DNA from: an uncultured Bacteroidales bacterium
Lineage (GTDB): Bacteria; Bacteroidota; Bacteroidia; Bacteroidales; UBA932
DNA length: 59,984 bases
Reading direction: 5' to 3'
Assembly: GCA_945487035.1 (NCBI GenBank)
Contig: CALYTI010000010.1
Location: forward strand, 1 to 59,984
The translations under genes were made by a program, and so were the position numbers. Under the pieces are notes generated by a model, which saw only the letters and a list, made by a program, of their open reading frames with translations, did not search any database and had not been told where the DNA came from. Positions 28,042 through 37,159 of the stretch are shown in pieces. Within the stretch, counting starts at the first letter, position 1. Each line of letters opens with the position of its first letter.

Positions 28042-29337
28042 CTAGAAATACTTCCTGTCCCTTCGGACAAGGGCGACGAAGATGAAGAGCATTACGGTGA
28101 AGGAGAGCATTGACGAGCCACCGTAACTGATGAAAGGCAGAGGGATGCCAATCACAGGCATCAGACCTATGGTCATGCCAACATTAATCATCAGATGCAT
28201 AAAGAAACATCCTGCGAGGCAATATCCGTAAATCCGGGTGAACGGCTCGCGGGATGCTTCCGCATCGTGGAGTATCCTCCAGATAAGAAAGGCAAAGAGC
28301 AGAATCAGCGCAGCACAGCCAAGGAACCCGAATTCCTCACCCACAGTGCAGAAAATGAAATCCGTACACTGCTCCGGCACAAAGCCGTAGGAAGTCTGAG
28401 TCCCCTGAAGGAAACCCTTGCCGCTGAGGCCCCCGGAGCCAATCGCAATCATTGACTGGTTGACATTGTAGCCCGCGCCCATCTTGTCCTCGGTAATTCC
28501 CAGAAGCACCTCAATCCTGCTCCTCTGGTGCGGCCTGAGCACATTGTTGAAAACAAAATTGGTCGAATAGATATAGACCGCTCCCGCCACCGCAAGCAGC
28601 GCGGTCACTATCCACAGATTCCTTCTCGCCACAAAACTTCGTGACCCGTGAATCCGGCAAAACAGGAAATAAGCCACCAGCATCACCGTAAGCAGTATGC
28701 CCGCCACCCACAACGGCCAGCGGATGGCCGCAATAAACAGCACTATAGCCGCTCCAATCAGAGCCAGCCACCATCCTGACATACCCTCGCGGTACAGCAC
28801 GAAAGCATAGCTCATATACACCAGCAGAGTGCCTGTTTCACCCTGAGCCAGAATAATCACCGCCGGTATTCCCACAATGGCGGCCAGCATCAGTATATCC
28901 TTGAAGCGTGTAATCTTGAAGCCAGGAGTGCGCATATAGTGAGCCAGCACCAGGGAAGTGGTAATCTTGGACAGTTCCGAAGGCTGGAATGCCACGGGAC
29001 CCAGGCGGAACCAGGATTTCGAGCCGTTGATTTCCGAGCCGAAGACAATCACCGCCACCAGCAGCACCGCCACCATTATGTAGGCCGGAGTACACAGCAC
29101 CTCCCATACGTGAGGCTTGATGACAAAGGTAATCAGCAGGGCAGCGCCCATAGAAATCCCTATCCACATCAGCTGCTTGACATAGCGCGCCCCCGGATTG
29201 AATCCCTCGCCGCCCTCTGCCCCCTGCGAAGCGGAGTAAATGCAAAGCACCCCCGTAAGCACCAGCGCGAGCCAGCTTACTATCAGGGCCCAGTCGAGGC
29301 TGCGGGCCACACCTCTGTCACTGCGGAGCGGGGTCAT
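28042..29337 (-). CDS. rodA: RodA, SEDS peptidoglycan glycosyltransferase
   Basis: Polymerises lipid II during side-wall growth, with PBP2 as transpeptidase. Start 29337 overlaps the mrdA stop by 4 bp (ATGA); the open frame extends further up only as a shadow. About ten membrane segments; SEDS motifs include FQPSELSK, PEQCTDFIF (the Asp equivalent to the catalytic one), VGEEFGFLG and PLPFISYGGSS. Length 431 aa. It is the last gene of the mreB-mreC-mreD-mrdA-rodA operon. Confidence 0.96.
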   Translation of the reverse strand: MTPLRSDRGVARSLDWALIVSWLALVLTGVLCIYSASQGAEGGEGFNPGARYVKQLMWIGISMGAALLITFVIKPHVWEVLCTPAYIMVAVLLVAVIVFGSEINGSKSWFRLGPVAFQPSELSKITTSLVLAHYMRTPGFKITRFKDILMLAAIVGIPAVIILAQGETGTLLVYMSYAFVLYREGMSGWWLALIGAAIVLFIAAIRWPLWVAGILLTVMLVAYFLFCRIHGSRSFVARRNLWIVTALLAVAGAVYIYSTNFVFNNVLRPHQRSRIEVLLGITEDKMGAGYNVNQSMIAIGSGGLSGKGFLQGTQTSYGFVPEQCTDFIFCTVGEEFGFLGCAALILLFAFLIWRILHDAEASREPFTRIYGYCLAGCFFMHLMINVGMTIGLMPVIGIPLPFISYGGSSMLSFTVMLFIFVALVRRDRKYF

Positions 29338-31190
29338 TGCGTCTTTTTCTCCTTTTTCTGAACATTCATAAGGTTGGCCTCCATTGCGCGGCTCTCCACC
29401 CACTTGCGGCTTTCGTCTATTTCTCCGTTGAGATATTTCTCCGCCAGCAGGGAAGCAATAGGACAGGCCCAGGTGCCTCCGAAGCCTGCATTCTCGATAT
29501 AGGCCGCCACCGCAATCTGCGGGTTCTCGCGCGGGGCAAAGCAGATGAACACCGAATGGTCCGCACCGTGCGGGTTTTCCGCCGTGCCCGTCTTGCCGCA
29601 CACCTCCACCCCCGGGATGCGTGCCATAGTGCCGGTCGCCCCGTCCTGCACGGTGCCGTTCACCGCCATAGACATTCCCTTCACCGCCTTCTCGAAATGC
29701 TTCGCGTCCACTTCCGTGTAATGCTTCTCGCGGTATTTGTCGTCTATGCTCAAATCCTCGGAATCCTTGATGATATGGGGCGTAATGTACCAGCCGCGGT
29801 TCGCGATGGTAGCGCAAAGGTTCGCAATCTGAAGCGGGGTGCAGAGCAGCTCGCCCTGGCCAATGGACAGGGACACCACCGATGTGAAACGCCAATGGTT
29901 CTTCCCGTATATCTTGTCATATCGCGAAGACTTCGGCACCGAACCTCCCAGCTCTCCCGGATAGTCCAGTCCCAGCGGGCTTCCGAAGCCGAAACTGCGC
30001 ACATACTGCTCCCAGCGGTCATAAGCCTCCTTCGTCGACGAATAGGCAGGATTCTCCAGAATGGACTTGAACACATAGCAGAAATATGCGTTGCACGAAG
30101 TCATCACCGCGTGGTCGAAATCCAGCGGGGACTTGTGGGAGTGGCAGCCCAGTTTGCGGGTTGAAGTATATTGGTATCCCTTGCTGCAGGGATATTTCAT
30201 CCAGGGCTCCAACACCCCTTCCTGCATACCTATCAGGCCGTTGACCAGCTTGAACACCGAACCCGGAGGATAAGACGCCTGCACCGGGCGGTTGAACATA
30301 GGCTTGTCCGGGTTTGCTGCCAGTTCGGCATAGTTTTTACCCATATCCGAAAGCACATCCACATCTATTCCCGGACTTGTAACCATAGCCAGGATTTCTC
30401 CCGTCGAAGGCTCAATTGCAATCAGGGAGCCCTTTTTGTTCTGCATCAGCTGCTGCCCGTATTGCTGCAGATGAGCATCGATGGTAGTCGTGATATCCTT
30501 GCCCGGCACTGCAAGCAAATCGTCCTCTCCGTTGTTGTAGCTGGTCAGCACGCGGTTGCGAGAATCGCGGAGGTAGATGTGGTATCCCTTGCTGCCGCGA
30601 AGGTCCTCTTCGCGTGCCGCCTCCAGTCCGGTGCGTCCCACATCGTCACCGGCGCGGTACTCCGGGTGCTTGCGTATGTAATCACCGTCCACTTCCGAGA
30701 TGTAGCCCAGCAGATTTCCGCCGGCATTGAAAGGATGCGTGCGAATTGTGCGGACCTGCCCCTTGAACCCGGGGAAGAGATATTCCATCTCAGCAAAGCG
30801 CATATAGGTCGCCGCGTCCACATTTTTGATGAAGGTAAGTGTCTTGAAGCCTATACGGCTGCGGTAAGTCCGGTAGTAATCAAGCTTTTCCCGCATAAAG
30901 TCCATATCCACCCCAAGCACTTCGGCCAGCCGCAGGGTGTCCAGAGAGCTGATTTCGCGCGGAGTGACCATAATGTCGTAGCTCGTCGCGTTGCCCACCA
31001 GAATCTCCCCGTTCCGGTCGTGGATGATGCCTCGCGGAGGGTATATGGTCTCATAGACAATGGAATTGTTGAGCGCGTCCCTCTTGTAGCGGTCGTTTAT
31101 GATTTGGATATAGAACAGCCTTCCGAGCAGAATCAGCACGGCGACCGCAAGTCCTATGACCAGTTTGGTGTGTCGCGGGCGGCTTTCCAT
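29334..31190 (-). CDS. mrdA: Penicillin-binding protein 2, elongasome transpeptidase
   Basis: Crosslinks peptidoglycan for cell elongation. One N-terminal membrane anchor (LVIGLAVAVLILLGRLFYIQ); a dimerisation domain with PPRGIIHDRNGEILVGN; then the transpeptidase with active serine in PPGSVFKL, an SCN-type motif (TSCNAYF) and CGKTGTAENPHG. Length 618 aa is normal. It is followed one base after mreD and overlaps rodA by 4 bp. Confidence 0.96.
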   Translation of the reverse strand: MESRPRHTKLVIGLAVAVLILLGRLFYIQIINDRYKRDALNNSIVYETIYPPRGIIHDRNGEILVGNATSYDIMVTPREISSLDTLRLAEVLGVDMDFMREKLDYYRTYRSRIGFKTLTFIKNVDAATYMRFAEMEYLFPGFKGQVRTIRTHPFNAGGNLLGYISEVDGDYIRKHPEYRAGDDVGRTGLEAAREEDLRGSKGYHIYLRDSRNRVLTSYNNGEDDLLAVPGKDITTTIDAHLQQYGQQLMQNKKGSLIAIEPSTGEILAMVTSPGIDVDVLSDMGKNYAELAANPDKPMFNRPVQASYPPGSVFKLVNGLIGMQEGVLEPWMKYPCSKGYQYTSTRKLGCHSHKSPLDFDHAVMTSCNAYFCYVFKSILENPAYSSTKEAYDRWEQYVRSFGFGSPLGLDYPGELGGSVPKSSRYDKIYGKNHWRFTSVVSLSIGQGELLCTPLQIANLCATIANRGWYITPHIIKDSEDLSIDDKYREKHYTEVDAKHFEKAVKGMSMAVNGTVQDGATGTMARIPGVEVCGKTGTAENPHGADHSVFICFAPRENPQIAVAAYIENAGFGGTWACPIASLLAEKYLNGEIDESRKWVESRAMEANLMNVQKKEKKTQ

Positions 31191-31191
31191 C

Positions 31192-31698
31192 TTATTTCTC
31201 TACAAACAGGAAAAGGTTGAGGAAAGTCATAAGCGCTGCGCTGGCTACGGAAGAGAGCAGCATTCGCGTGAGGTTGAACCAGAGCGGACGCGTCCCGGCA
31301 GCATCTATGAACACATAGCACAGGAAGAATACCGCAGCGGCTGAAAGGGTTGCGAGAAACACTCCGCGCGTAGTGAGATGACCCACCGGCGGACTGTCGC
31401 GGTGGACCAGATACTCTTCGCCTCCTACTGCCCTCAGGATAGGGAAGCGCAGCAGAGCCACAGGCAGAAGCGCAGCGCTCGAAAGCCCCAGTATACCGGT
31501 GGAGGCGAAGTCCACTGCGAAGCCAGCCACGAATGCGACAAGCATAGCCACATTGACCCCGCGGCTCGCAGGAAGGCTAAGAATCACCAGCGGCAGCAGG
31601 TTTAGCACCAGATAATGCGAAACATAGAGATAATTGCTCAGAATTATCTGTGCCAGACAGAGGATGCAGGCTATGACTATCCTTTTACCGTTTGTCAT
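31192..31698 (-). CDS. mreD: Rod shape-determining protein MreD
   Basis: A small, very hydrophobic protein of 168 aa with about five membrane segments (for example VVIACILCLAQIILSNYLYV-like N-terminus and VFLATLSAAAVFFLCYVFI). Sequence conservation in MreD is weak, but size, topology and position between mreC (14-bp overlap) and mrdA fix the call. Part of the elongasome membrane complex. Confidence 0.9.
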   Translation of the reverse strand: MTNGKRIVIACILCLAQIILSNYLYVSHYLVLNLLPLVILSLPASRGVNVAMLVAFVAGFAVDFASTGILGLSSAALLPVALLRFPILRAVGGEEYLVHRDSPPVGHLTTRGVFLATLSAAAVFFLCYVFIDAAGTRPLWFNLTRMLLSSVASAALMTFLNLFLFVEK

Positions 31699-32521
31699 TT
31701 GCCATCCCCCTTTTTTCTATTGCGTCAATCTCTTCCCGACCTTCATTGCGGACAATGGCCACGTGGTCAACAGTCGAGAAGTCCTGGAAGAGTTTGATTT
31801 CCAAATCCTGAGTTGCACCGTTGCGGGTGGTGCTGCCCTTCACCGTTCCAACCGGAATTCCGGCAGGGAAGATGCTCGAATATCCGCTGGTACGTACCGT
31901 ATCCCCTTCGCTGACTTTCTGGAAGAGAGGCACTCCGCGCATCAGAGCCCTGTCCGTACTCTTGCCGTCCCATACCATAGGTCCTGCAATGTCACTTCCC
32001 TCAATCTTCACGCTCACAGAGATATTGGGGTTCATAAGCGTCCTTCCGTAACTGTAGTTGCGGTCCACGGCGTCGATAACCCCGATTACTCCCTGATTGG
32101 TGATGATGCCGCAGCGCTCGCTCACCCCGTCCGAATATCCTTTGTTAAGGACAATGTGGTTGTGCTGGGAGCCTATGGACATCTTTGCGGTCTTGGCGAA
32201 AATGTACTGAAATCCATCGTGCGGATCCTCGAAACTGTTTCTGATGCTGTCCCTGGCATACAGCTCGCGGTAGTTGCGGATTTCTTTGGAGAGTATGGCA
32301 TTCTCCTCTTCGAGCTGGCGGTTGCGTTCACGCAGCTTGAAGTAGGAGCGTATGTTGTCGGATGTGCCCCATACCCACCCTATCAGATGGTGCGAAGCCC
32401 TATTGATCCATATGCTCTGCAATTGTGAGGAACTGTGCAGCAAAGCAACAGCAGCAATCTCCAGAAGAATGAAGATTGCTGCGGAAAGCAGGATTCCAGA
32501 TGTGCTGCGGCCCTTTGCCAT
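31685..32521 (-). CDS. mreC: Rod shape-determining protein MreC
   Basis: Bitopic scaffold that links MreB to the PBP2-RodA synthase. N-terminal membrane segment (GILLSAAIFILLEIAAVALL), a coiled coil (about 65-90: LRERNRQLEEENAILSKEI), then the beta domain with GVIGVIDAVDRNYS and RTSGYSSIFPAGIPVG. Length 278 aa. It starts 2 bp after mreB and overlaps mreD by 14 bp. Confidence 0.95.
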   Translation of the reverse strand: MAKGRSTSGILLSAAIFILLEIAAVALLHSSSQLQSIWINRASHHLIGWVWGTSDNIRSYFKLRERNRQLEEENAILSKEIRNYRELYARDSIRNSFEDPHDGFQYIFAKTAKMSIGSQHNHIVLNKGYSDGVSERCGIITNQGVIGVIDAVDRNYSYGRTLMNPNISVSVKIEGSDIAGPMVWDGKSTDRALMRGVPLFQKVSEGDTVRTSGYSSIFPAGIPVGTVKGSTTRNGATQDLEIKLFQDFSTVDHVAIVRNEGREEIDAIEKRGMANDKR

Positions 32522-32523
32522 CG

Positions 32524-33546
32524 CTAGCGCATAAGGAATTTGTACTTGTCGGTATTCTTGATAGCCTTGCAGGTTCCGCGTGCCACGGCGTGGAGCGGGT
32601 CTTCGGATACGATGAACTTGATGTTCACCTTGTCTGTGAGCCTTTTGGCGAGTCCGCGCAGAAGGGCTCCGCCTCCGGATAGATAGATTCCGTTTTCTAC
32701 TATGTCGGAGTACAGCTCTGGAGGAGTGAGCTCGAGCACGTGCAGGATGGAGGTCTCGATTTTGGCTATTGACTTGTCAAGGCAGTGTGCGATTTCCTGA
32801 TAGGTGATGGTAGCCTCCACAGGGTGGGCGGTCATAAGGTTTGGACCCTTCACAACCTTAGGTTCCGGTTCTTCGTCAAGCTCGGTCAGAACGGCACCCA
32901 CCGCGATTTTGATTTCCTCGGCGGTAACCTCTCCGACTTTGATGTTGTGCTGCTGGCGCAGATAATACTGGATGTCGCTTGTAAACACGTCTCCTGCGGT
33001 TCTGATGCTGTCCTGCACCACAAGGCCTCCGAGGGAGATGACAGCGATTTCGGTGGTACCTCCGCCTATGTCAACTACCATATTGCCCTTCGGAGCCTCC
33101 ACATCAAGGCCGATACCGAGGGCTGCTGCCATAGGCTCGAAAATCAGATACACATCCCTTCCTCCCGCGTGCTCGGTGGAGTCGCGCACCGCACGGATTT
33201 CCACTTCGGTACTTCCCGAAGGGATGCCGATGACGACCTTGAGATTAGGGGAGAAGAGCTGGCTGCGCTTGCCGCTGACCTGGCGGATGAATCCGCGAAT
33301 CATCATTTCGGCAGCGTTGAAGTCTGCAATCACTCCGTCTTTCAGAGGACGGACTGTCTTGATATTGGGATTGTTGCGGCCGTGCATCAGTTTGGCTTGA
33401 CTGCCTATTGCTATGCACTTCCCGCTTGTGACGTCCAATGCGACGATGCTCGGTTCGTCCAGCACTATCGAGCCGTTCTGGTAGATGATAGTGTTGGCTG
33501 TTCCGAGGTCTATTGCCAATTCCTGGCTTAGGAATGAGAATGCCAT
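32524..33546 (-). CDS. mreB: Actin-like shape protein MreB
   Basis: Cytoplasmic actin homologue that guides lateral wall synthesis. Typical N-terminus (LAIDLGTANTIIY), phosphate loops MVVDIGGGTTEIAVIS and LSGGGALLRGLA, and adenine-site segment FEPMAAALGIGLDV. Length 340 aa. First gene of the shape operon, with a 69-bp divergent region shared with ispD. Confidence 0.98.
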   Translation of the reverse strand: MAFSFLSQELAIDLGTANTIIYQNGSIVLDEPSIVALDVTSGKCIAIGSQAKLMHGRNNPNIKTVRPLKDGVIADFNAAEMMIRGFIRQVSGKRSQLFSPNLKVVIGIPSGSTEVEIRAVRDSTEHAGGRDVYLIFEPMAAALGIGLDVEAPKGNMVVDIGGGTTEIAVISLGGLVVQDSIRTAGDVFTSDIQYYLRQQHNIKVGEVTAEEIKIAVGAVLTELDEEPEPKVVKGPNLMTAHPVEATITYQEIAHCLDKSIAKIETSILHVLELTPPELYSDIVENGIYLSGGGALLRGLAKRLTDKVNIKFIVSEDPLHAVARGTCKAIKNTDKYKFLMR

Positions 33547-33569
33547 TTTTTCAGATTATTGAATTCCTA

Positions 33570-33577
33570 CAAAAATA
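33570..33577 (-). promoter_or_regulatory. -7 box for the mreB operon
   Basis: Reads TATTTTTG on the minus strand, a full match to TAnnTTTG, 23 bp before the mreB ATG. No clear -33 box is visible in this AT-rich divergent region. Confidence 0.45.
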
Positions 33578-33591
33578 ATCAATTTTGTTTT

Positions 33592-33599
33592 TAATTTTG
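33592..33599 (+). promoter_or_regulatory. -7 box for ispD
   Basis: TAATTTTG matches TAnnTTTG fully and lies 16 bp before the ispD ATG. It sits within 25 bp of the divergent mreB box, so the two promoters overlap and may compete. Confidence 0.45.
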
Positions 33600-33615
33600 C
33601 GTAGAATCTGTACTT

Positions 33616-34311
33616 ATGGAAAAAAATATTTATGGAGTTTTCGTGGCCGGCGGCAGCGGCACCAGAATGGGCACCGAAAGGCCCAAGCAATTTCTTGATC
33701 TCGGGGGTCGCCCGATTCTGCAGCAGACCATCCTGAAGTTCCTTTATGCCGTACCTGAGATGAAGGTTGTGGTGGTACTCCCGAGGGACCATATGGCTGA
33801 CTGGCGGAAGATGTGCGCGGACCTGCACTTCGATGTACCCCAGATTCTGGTGGAGGGCGGGATGACCCGCTTCCACTCAGTGAGGAATGCCCTGGAGAAG
33901 ATTCCTGACGGTGCGGTTGTTATGATTCACGACGGGGTACGCCCGCTGATTCACACCGAAACGGTTGGGCGCCTGCTGCACGAGTGCGCAGGTGAGCGCA
34001 ATGTAATCCCTGTATGCCCTGTGACCGACACTCTCAAAAGCCTGACGCGAAGTCCGGAGGGTGTGCTTGCAGAAAGCGGACAGCCGGACCCTCAGCGCGC
34101 AGGCCTGTACGGAGCACAGACTCCGCAGATATTCCTGTCCGAACAGCTGAAGGCGGCCTATACCCTCGGTTATGACGAGTCCTTCACCGATGACGCTTCA
34201 GTTGCAAGGGCCAAAAATATACCCCTCACCTATGTTGCCGGTGAGAGGTACAATATCAAAATTACTACTCCGGAAGACCTGGAGGTGGCAAGGCTACTGT
34301 TTTCCGCCTGA
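33616..34311 (+). CDS. ispD: 2-C-methyl-D-erythritol 4-phosphate cytidylyltransferase (IspD)
   Basis: Third step of the MEP pathway to isoprenoids: joins CTP and MEP. CTP-binding loop GGSGTRMGTERPKQFL, then MIHDGVRPLI, DDASVA and NIKITTPEDL. Length 231 aa is typical, all signature residues present. It is a single gene, whose last 18 bp overlap the 3' end of the convergent Lrp-family gene. MEP-pathway isoprenoids supply undecaprenyl phosphate, which fits the neighbouring wall genes, but no operon link is seen. Confidence 0.96.
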   Translation: MEKNIYGVFVAGGSGTRMGTERPKQFLDLGGRPILQQTILKFLYAVPEMKVVVVLPRDHMADWRKMCADLHFDVPQILVEGGMTRFHSVRNALEKIPDGAVVMIHDGVRPLIHTETVGRLLHECAGERNVIPVCPVTDTLKSLTRSPEGVLAESGQPDPQRAGLYGAQTPQIFLSEQLKAAYTLGYDESFTDDASVARAKNIPLTYVAGERYNIKITTPEDLEVARLLFSA

Positions 34312-34797
34312 TTTGCGCTTCTTCGTCTCGTTGCCGTTCACCCATACCTGACGCTCGAAGGCCTCGTCCAGGGAGATGATGGTCTCGGTTGACTGCACGT
34401 AAGGGATGTTCTGGATTTTCTTCAGCACTATGTCCATAAGGTGGGCATTGTCCGTGCAGTAGAGCTTCACGAGCATAGTGGAGCGTCCGGTGATGAAGTG
34501 GCATTCCACTATTTCCGGAATCTTCTTCAGGGACGCGGTTACCTCCGGGTACTTGTTGTTTTCCGAAAGGTTGAGGTTGATGAAGGCGCAGAGCTGGAAT
34601 CCCATTGCAGAAGGTTTCACCAGGGCGGTGGAACCGACAATGATGCCGGCATCTTCGAGTTTCTTCACCCTCTGGTGTATGGCTGCTCCGGAAACTCCGC
34701 AATCGCGTGCGATTTCGAGATAAGGTGTTCTGGCGTCTTTTACGAGTCTGGACAGGATAATCCGGTCCATTTCGTCCAATTCATATTGGCTGCTCAT
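34294..34797 (-). CDS. Lrp/AsnC-family transcriptional regulator
   Basis: An N-terminal winged HTH (residues about 8-60: LDEMDRIILSRLVKDARTPY, then SGAAIHQRVKKLEDAGII) and a C-terminal RAM/AsnC ligand domain (FINLNLSENN, VECHFITGRSTMLVKLYC, VQSTETIISL). Length 167 aa, with a basic tail (ETKKRKSGGK). Such proteins usually sense amino acids and bind as octamers. Its stop overlaps ispD on the other strand by 18 bp; its start lies 3 bp after the topA stop, so it is probably cotranscribed with topA. Target genes cannot be inferred. Confidence 0.93.
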   Translation of the reverse strand: MSSQYELDEMDRIILSRLVKDARTPYLEIARDCGVSGAAIHQRVKKLEDAGIIVGSTALVKPSAMGFQLCAFINLNLSENNKYPEVTASLKKIPEIVECHFITGRSTMLVKLYCTDNAHLMDIVLKKIQNIPYVQSTETIISLDEAFERQVWVNGNETKKRKSGGKQ

Positions 34798-34800
34798 ATT

Positions 34801-37098
34801 CTATTTCTTTTTCCTGAAACTTTTTCTTCCTCCGTTGGTCGGCTCCGAGCCTGCGATTATTTCAAGGCACTGCTCCTTGGTAAGGGTGGCGGCATCGATG
34901 CCCTTCGGCAGGCGGTAGTTCTTGCCGTCAGCCTTGAGATACGGGCCGTAGCGCCCGCTTATTACTGCCACCTCCCCGAAGTCGAGCAGCGGTTTTGCAG
35001 GGTCTGCTTCCTTTGACTTTTCGTCTATGAGTGCGATGCAGCTCTCCAGGCTTACCGTCATAGGGTCGGTGCCGCGCGGCAGGGACAGGTTTTTGTCGCC
35101 ATATTTCAGATATGGACCGAACTTGCCCTTGAGCACCACAATATCCACTCCGTCCTTCTGGCCTACGGTACGCGGCAGGGCGAAGAGCTTCACAGCCTCC
35201 TCAAGGGTGATGGTCTCGATAAGCTGTCCGGCCGCAAGGCTGGCAAAAGCTTTCACTCCATCCTTTTCCCTCTGCACATAAGGGCCGTACTGGCCGAGCT
35301 TCGCGCTGTAGGTGCTGCCGTCCTGCGGGTCCGTTCCGAGTTCCCTTTCCACCTTGTGGAAGCTCTTGTCGCTGAGGGCGGTGCTGACCTCGGTGTGGAA
35401 CGGGGCATAGAAGTCGCCTATGCACTTGTGCCAGTCGAGCTTGCCTTCTGCGATTTTGTCGAAGTCGCTTTCCACCCCGGCAGTGAAGCCGTAATCGAGT
35501 ATGTCGGAGAAGTTGCCTACAAGGTAGTCGGTCACCGCCATTCCGATTTCGGATGGCAGGAGCTTGCCCTTTTCGGCGCCCACGGTTTCGGTTTTTTCCT
35601 TCTCGCTGATTTCGCTGCCCACCAGGGTAAGGTCAGTCACCTGATATGCTTCGCCAGGCTTGTCTCCCTTGACTATGTAGCCCCTGCCGGTGGTCAGGGT
35701 GCTGATGGTCGGAGCGTAGGTGGACGGGCGTCCTATGCCGAGTTCCTCCAGCTTTTTGACGAGCGAAGGTTCGGAGTAGCGGTAAGGCGGCTGGCTGAAG
35801 CGGCATACTGCGCTTACCTTCTTTACGCTGAGGCTGTCGCCCTCGTGCATAGGAGGAAGTATGCTGACACCATCCTCCGTCTGCTCGTCGTCAGTGCCCT
35901 CCATATAGAGCTTCAGGAAGCCGTCAAAGAGGATTTCGGCAGACTGCAGGGCATATTTCTCGCTTCTGGTGTCAAGGCCTACGCGCACATTGGTCGTAAG
36001 CACGCGGGCCTCGGCCATCTGCGAGGCGACGGTGCGCTTCCAGATGAGGTTGTAGAGCTTCTGCTCCTGCGGGGTGCCCTGGATGGTGGTGTTGTCTATG
36101 AAGGTAGGGCGTATGGCCTCGTGTGCCTCCTGTGCGCCCTTGGATTTTGTCTTGTATTGCCTTGCGTGATGGTACTCCTCCCCGAAGTTGTCCAGAATGA
36201 ATTTCTTGGCGGTTCCGAGTGCGAGTCCTGAGAGGTTGGTCGAGTCGGTACGCATATAGGTGATGAGTCCGCGCTCGTACAGGCTTTGGGCGAGTCGCAT
36301 TGTCTGGCTAACGGAGAAGCGCAGCTTGCGTCCTGCCTCCTGCTGCAGGGTTGAGGTGGTGAACGGAGGGGCCGGGAAACGGCTTCCTTCCTTCTTGTCC
36401 ACACCCTCTACGGTGTAACTTGCGCCAATGCTGTCCTCGAGGAAGCGGCGGGCCGCCTCCTTGCTGTCGAAGCGGGTTTCGAGCGTGCCCTTGGCTTTGG
36501 AGCGGCCAGCCGCAAAATCGGCTTCCACCTTCCAGTAAGCCTGAGGTTTGAAGGCCATAATCTCCTTCTCCCTGTCCACCACGAGCCTGAGCGCTACCGA
36601 CTGCACGCGTCCTGCGGAGAGGCCGCGGCGGATCTTGCGCCACAGCACCGGCGAAAGCTCATAACCCACCAGACGGTCGAGCACGCGTCTTGCCTGCTGC
36701 GCGTTGACCAGGTCCATATCCACGCTCCTCGGGTTCTTGATTGCTTCGAGAATCGCGTCCTTGGTGATTTCGTGGAAGGTGATGCGCCTGGTTTTCTCCG
36801 GGGTGAGCCCGAGAGTCTCGTAAAGATGCCAGGAAATGGCTTCTCCCTCGCGGTCTTCATCGGAAGCGAGCCAGACGGTGTCCGCCTTGGCGGCAAGACC
36901 CTTGAGTTCGGCTACGGTTTTCTTCTTGTCCGCCGGAATAACATACTCGGGAGTGAAGCCGTTGTTGAGGTCAACGCCGAGCTCCTTTTCCTGAAGGTCG
37001 CGTATATGTCCCTTCGAAGAAACGACTTTGTAGTCGCTTCCGAGGAACTTCTGTATTGTCTCCGCCTTGTGCGGGGACTCGACTATCACTAAATTCAT
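34801..37098 (-). CDS. topA: DNA topoisomerase I (type IA)
   Basis: Relaxes negative supercoils. Start 37098 opens directly with the Toprim motif (MNLVIVESPHKAETIQKFLG); an ATG 8 codons earlier adds nothing. Acidic Toprim triad SDEDREGEAISWH; active tyrosine in GLITYMRTDSTNLSG. The C-terminus has no zinc fingers but Toprim-C repeats with the GRYGPYLK-type motif (for example KLGQYGPYVQ, KFGPYLKYG, SGRYGPYLKADG), as is usual in Bacteroidota. Length 765 aa. It is divergent from mrcA with 61 bp between starts. Confidence 0.97.
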   Translation of the reverse strand: MNLVIVESPHKAETIQKFLGSDYKVVSSKGHIRDLQEKELGVDLNNGFTPEYVIPADKKKTVAELKGLAAKADTVWLASDEDREGEAISWHLYETLGLTPEKTRRITFHEITKDAILEAIKNPRSVDMDLVNAQQARRVLDRLVGYELSPVLWRKIRRGLSAGRVQSVALRLVVDREKEIMAFKPQAYWKVEADFAAGRSKAKGTLETRFDSKEAARRFLEDSIGASYTVEGVDKKEGSRFPAPPFTTSTLQQEAGRKLRFSVSQTMRLAQSLYERGLITYMRTDSTNLSGLALGTAKKFILDNFGEEYHHARQYKTKSKGAQEAHEAIRPTFIDNTTIQGTPQEQKLYNLIWKRTVASQMAEARVLTTNVRVGLDTRSEKYALQSAEILFDGFLKLYMEGTDDEQTEDGVSILPPMHEGDSLSVKKVSAVCRFSQPPYRYSEPSLVKKLEELGIGRPSTYAPTISTLTTGRGYIVKGDKPGEAYQVTDLTLVGSEISEKEKTETVGAEKGKLLPSEIGMAVTDYLVGNFSDILDYGFTAGVESDFDKIAEGKLDWHKCIGDFYAPFHTEVSTALSDKSFHKVERELGTDPQDGSTYSAKLGQYGPYVQREKDGVKAFASLAAGQLIETITLEEAVKLFALPRTVGQKDGVDIVVLKGKFGPYLKYGDKNLSLPRGTDPMTVSLESCIALIDEKSKEADPAKPLLDFGEVAVISGRYGPYLKADGKNYRLPKGIDAATLTKEQCLEIIAGSEPTNGGRKSFRKKK

Positions 37099-37143
37099 GA
37101 TGCAAAGAAAAGCACAATTCAATGCTTTTCAAAATTTAATGAG

Positions 37144-37151
37144 TATTTTTG
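37144..37151 (+). promoter_or_regulatory. -7 box for the mrcA wall operon
   Basis: TATTTTTG matches TAnnTTTG fully, only 8 bp before the mrcA ATG at 37160, so the message would be leaderless or nearly so. An equally short distance is seen at smpB. Confidence 0.5.
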
Positions 37152-37159
37152 CGCCCATA

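Noticed and set aside
37099..37115. -7 box for topA (TTTCTTTG on the minus strand)
   Set aside because: Only a partial match to TAnnTTTG and 4 bp from the ATG; too weak to call.
37067..37159. Upstream extension of the mrcA start
   Set aside because: It would start inside topA and precede the -7 box; the membrane anchor fits a start at 37160.
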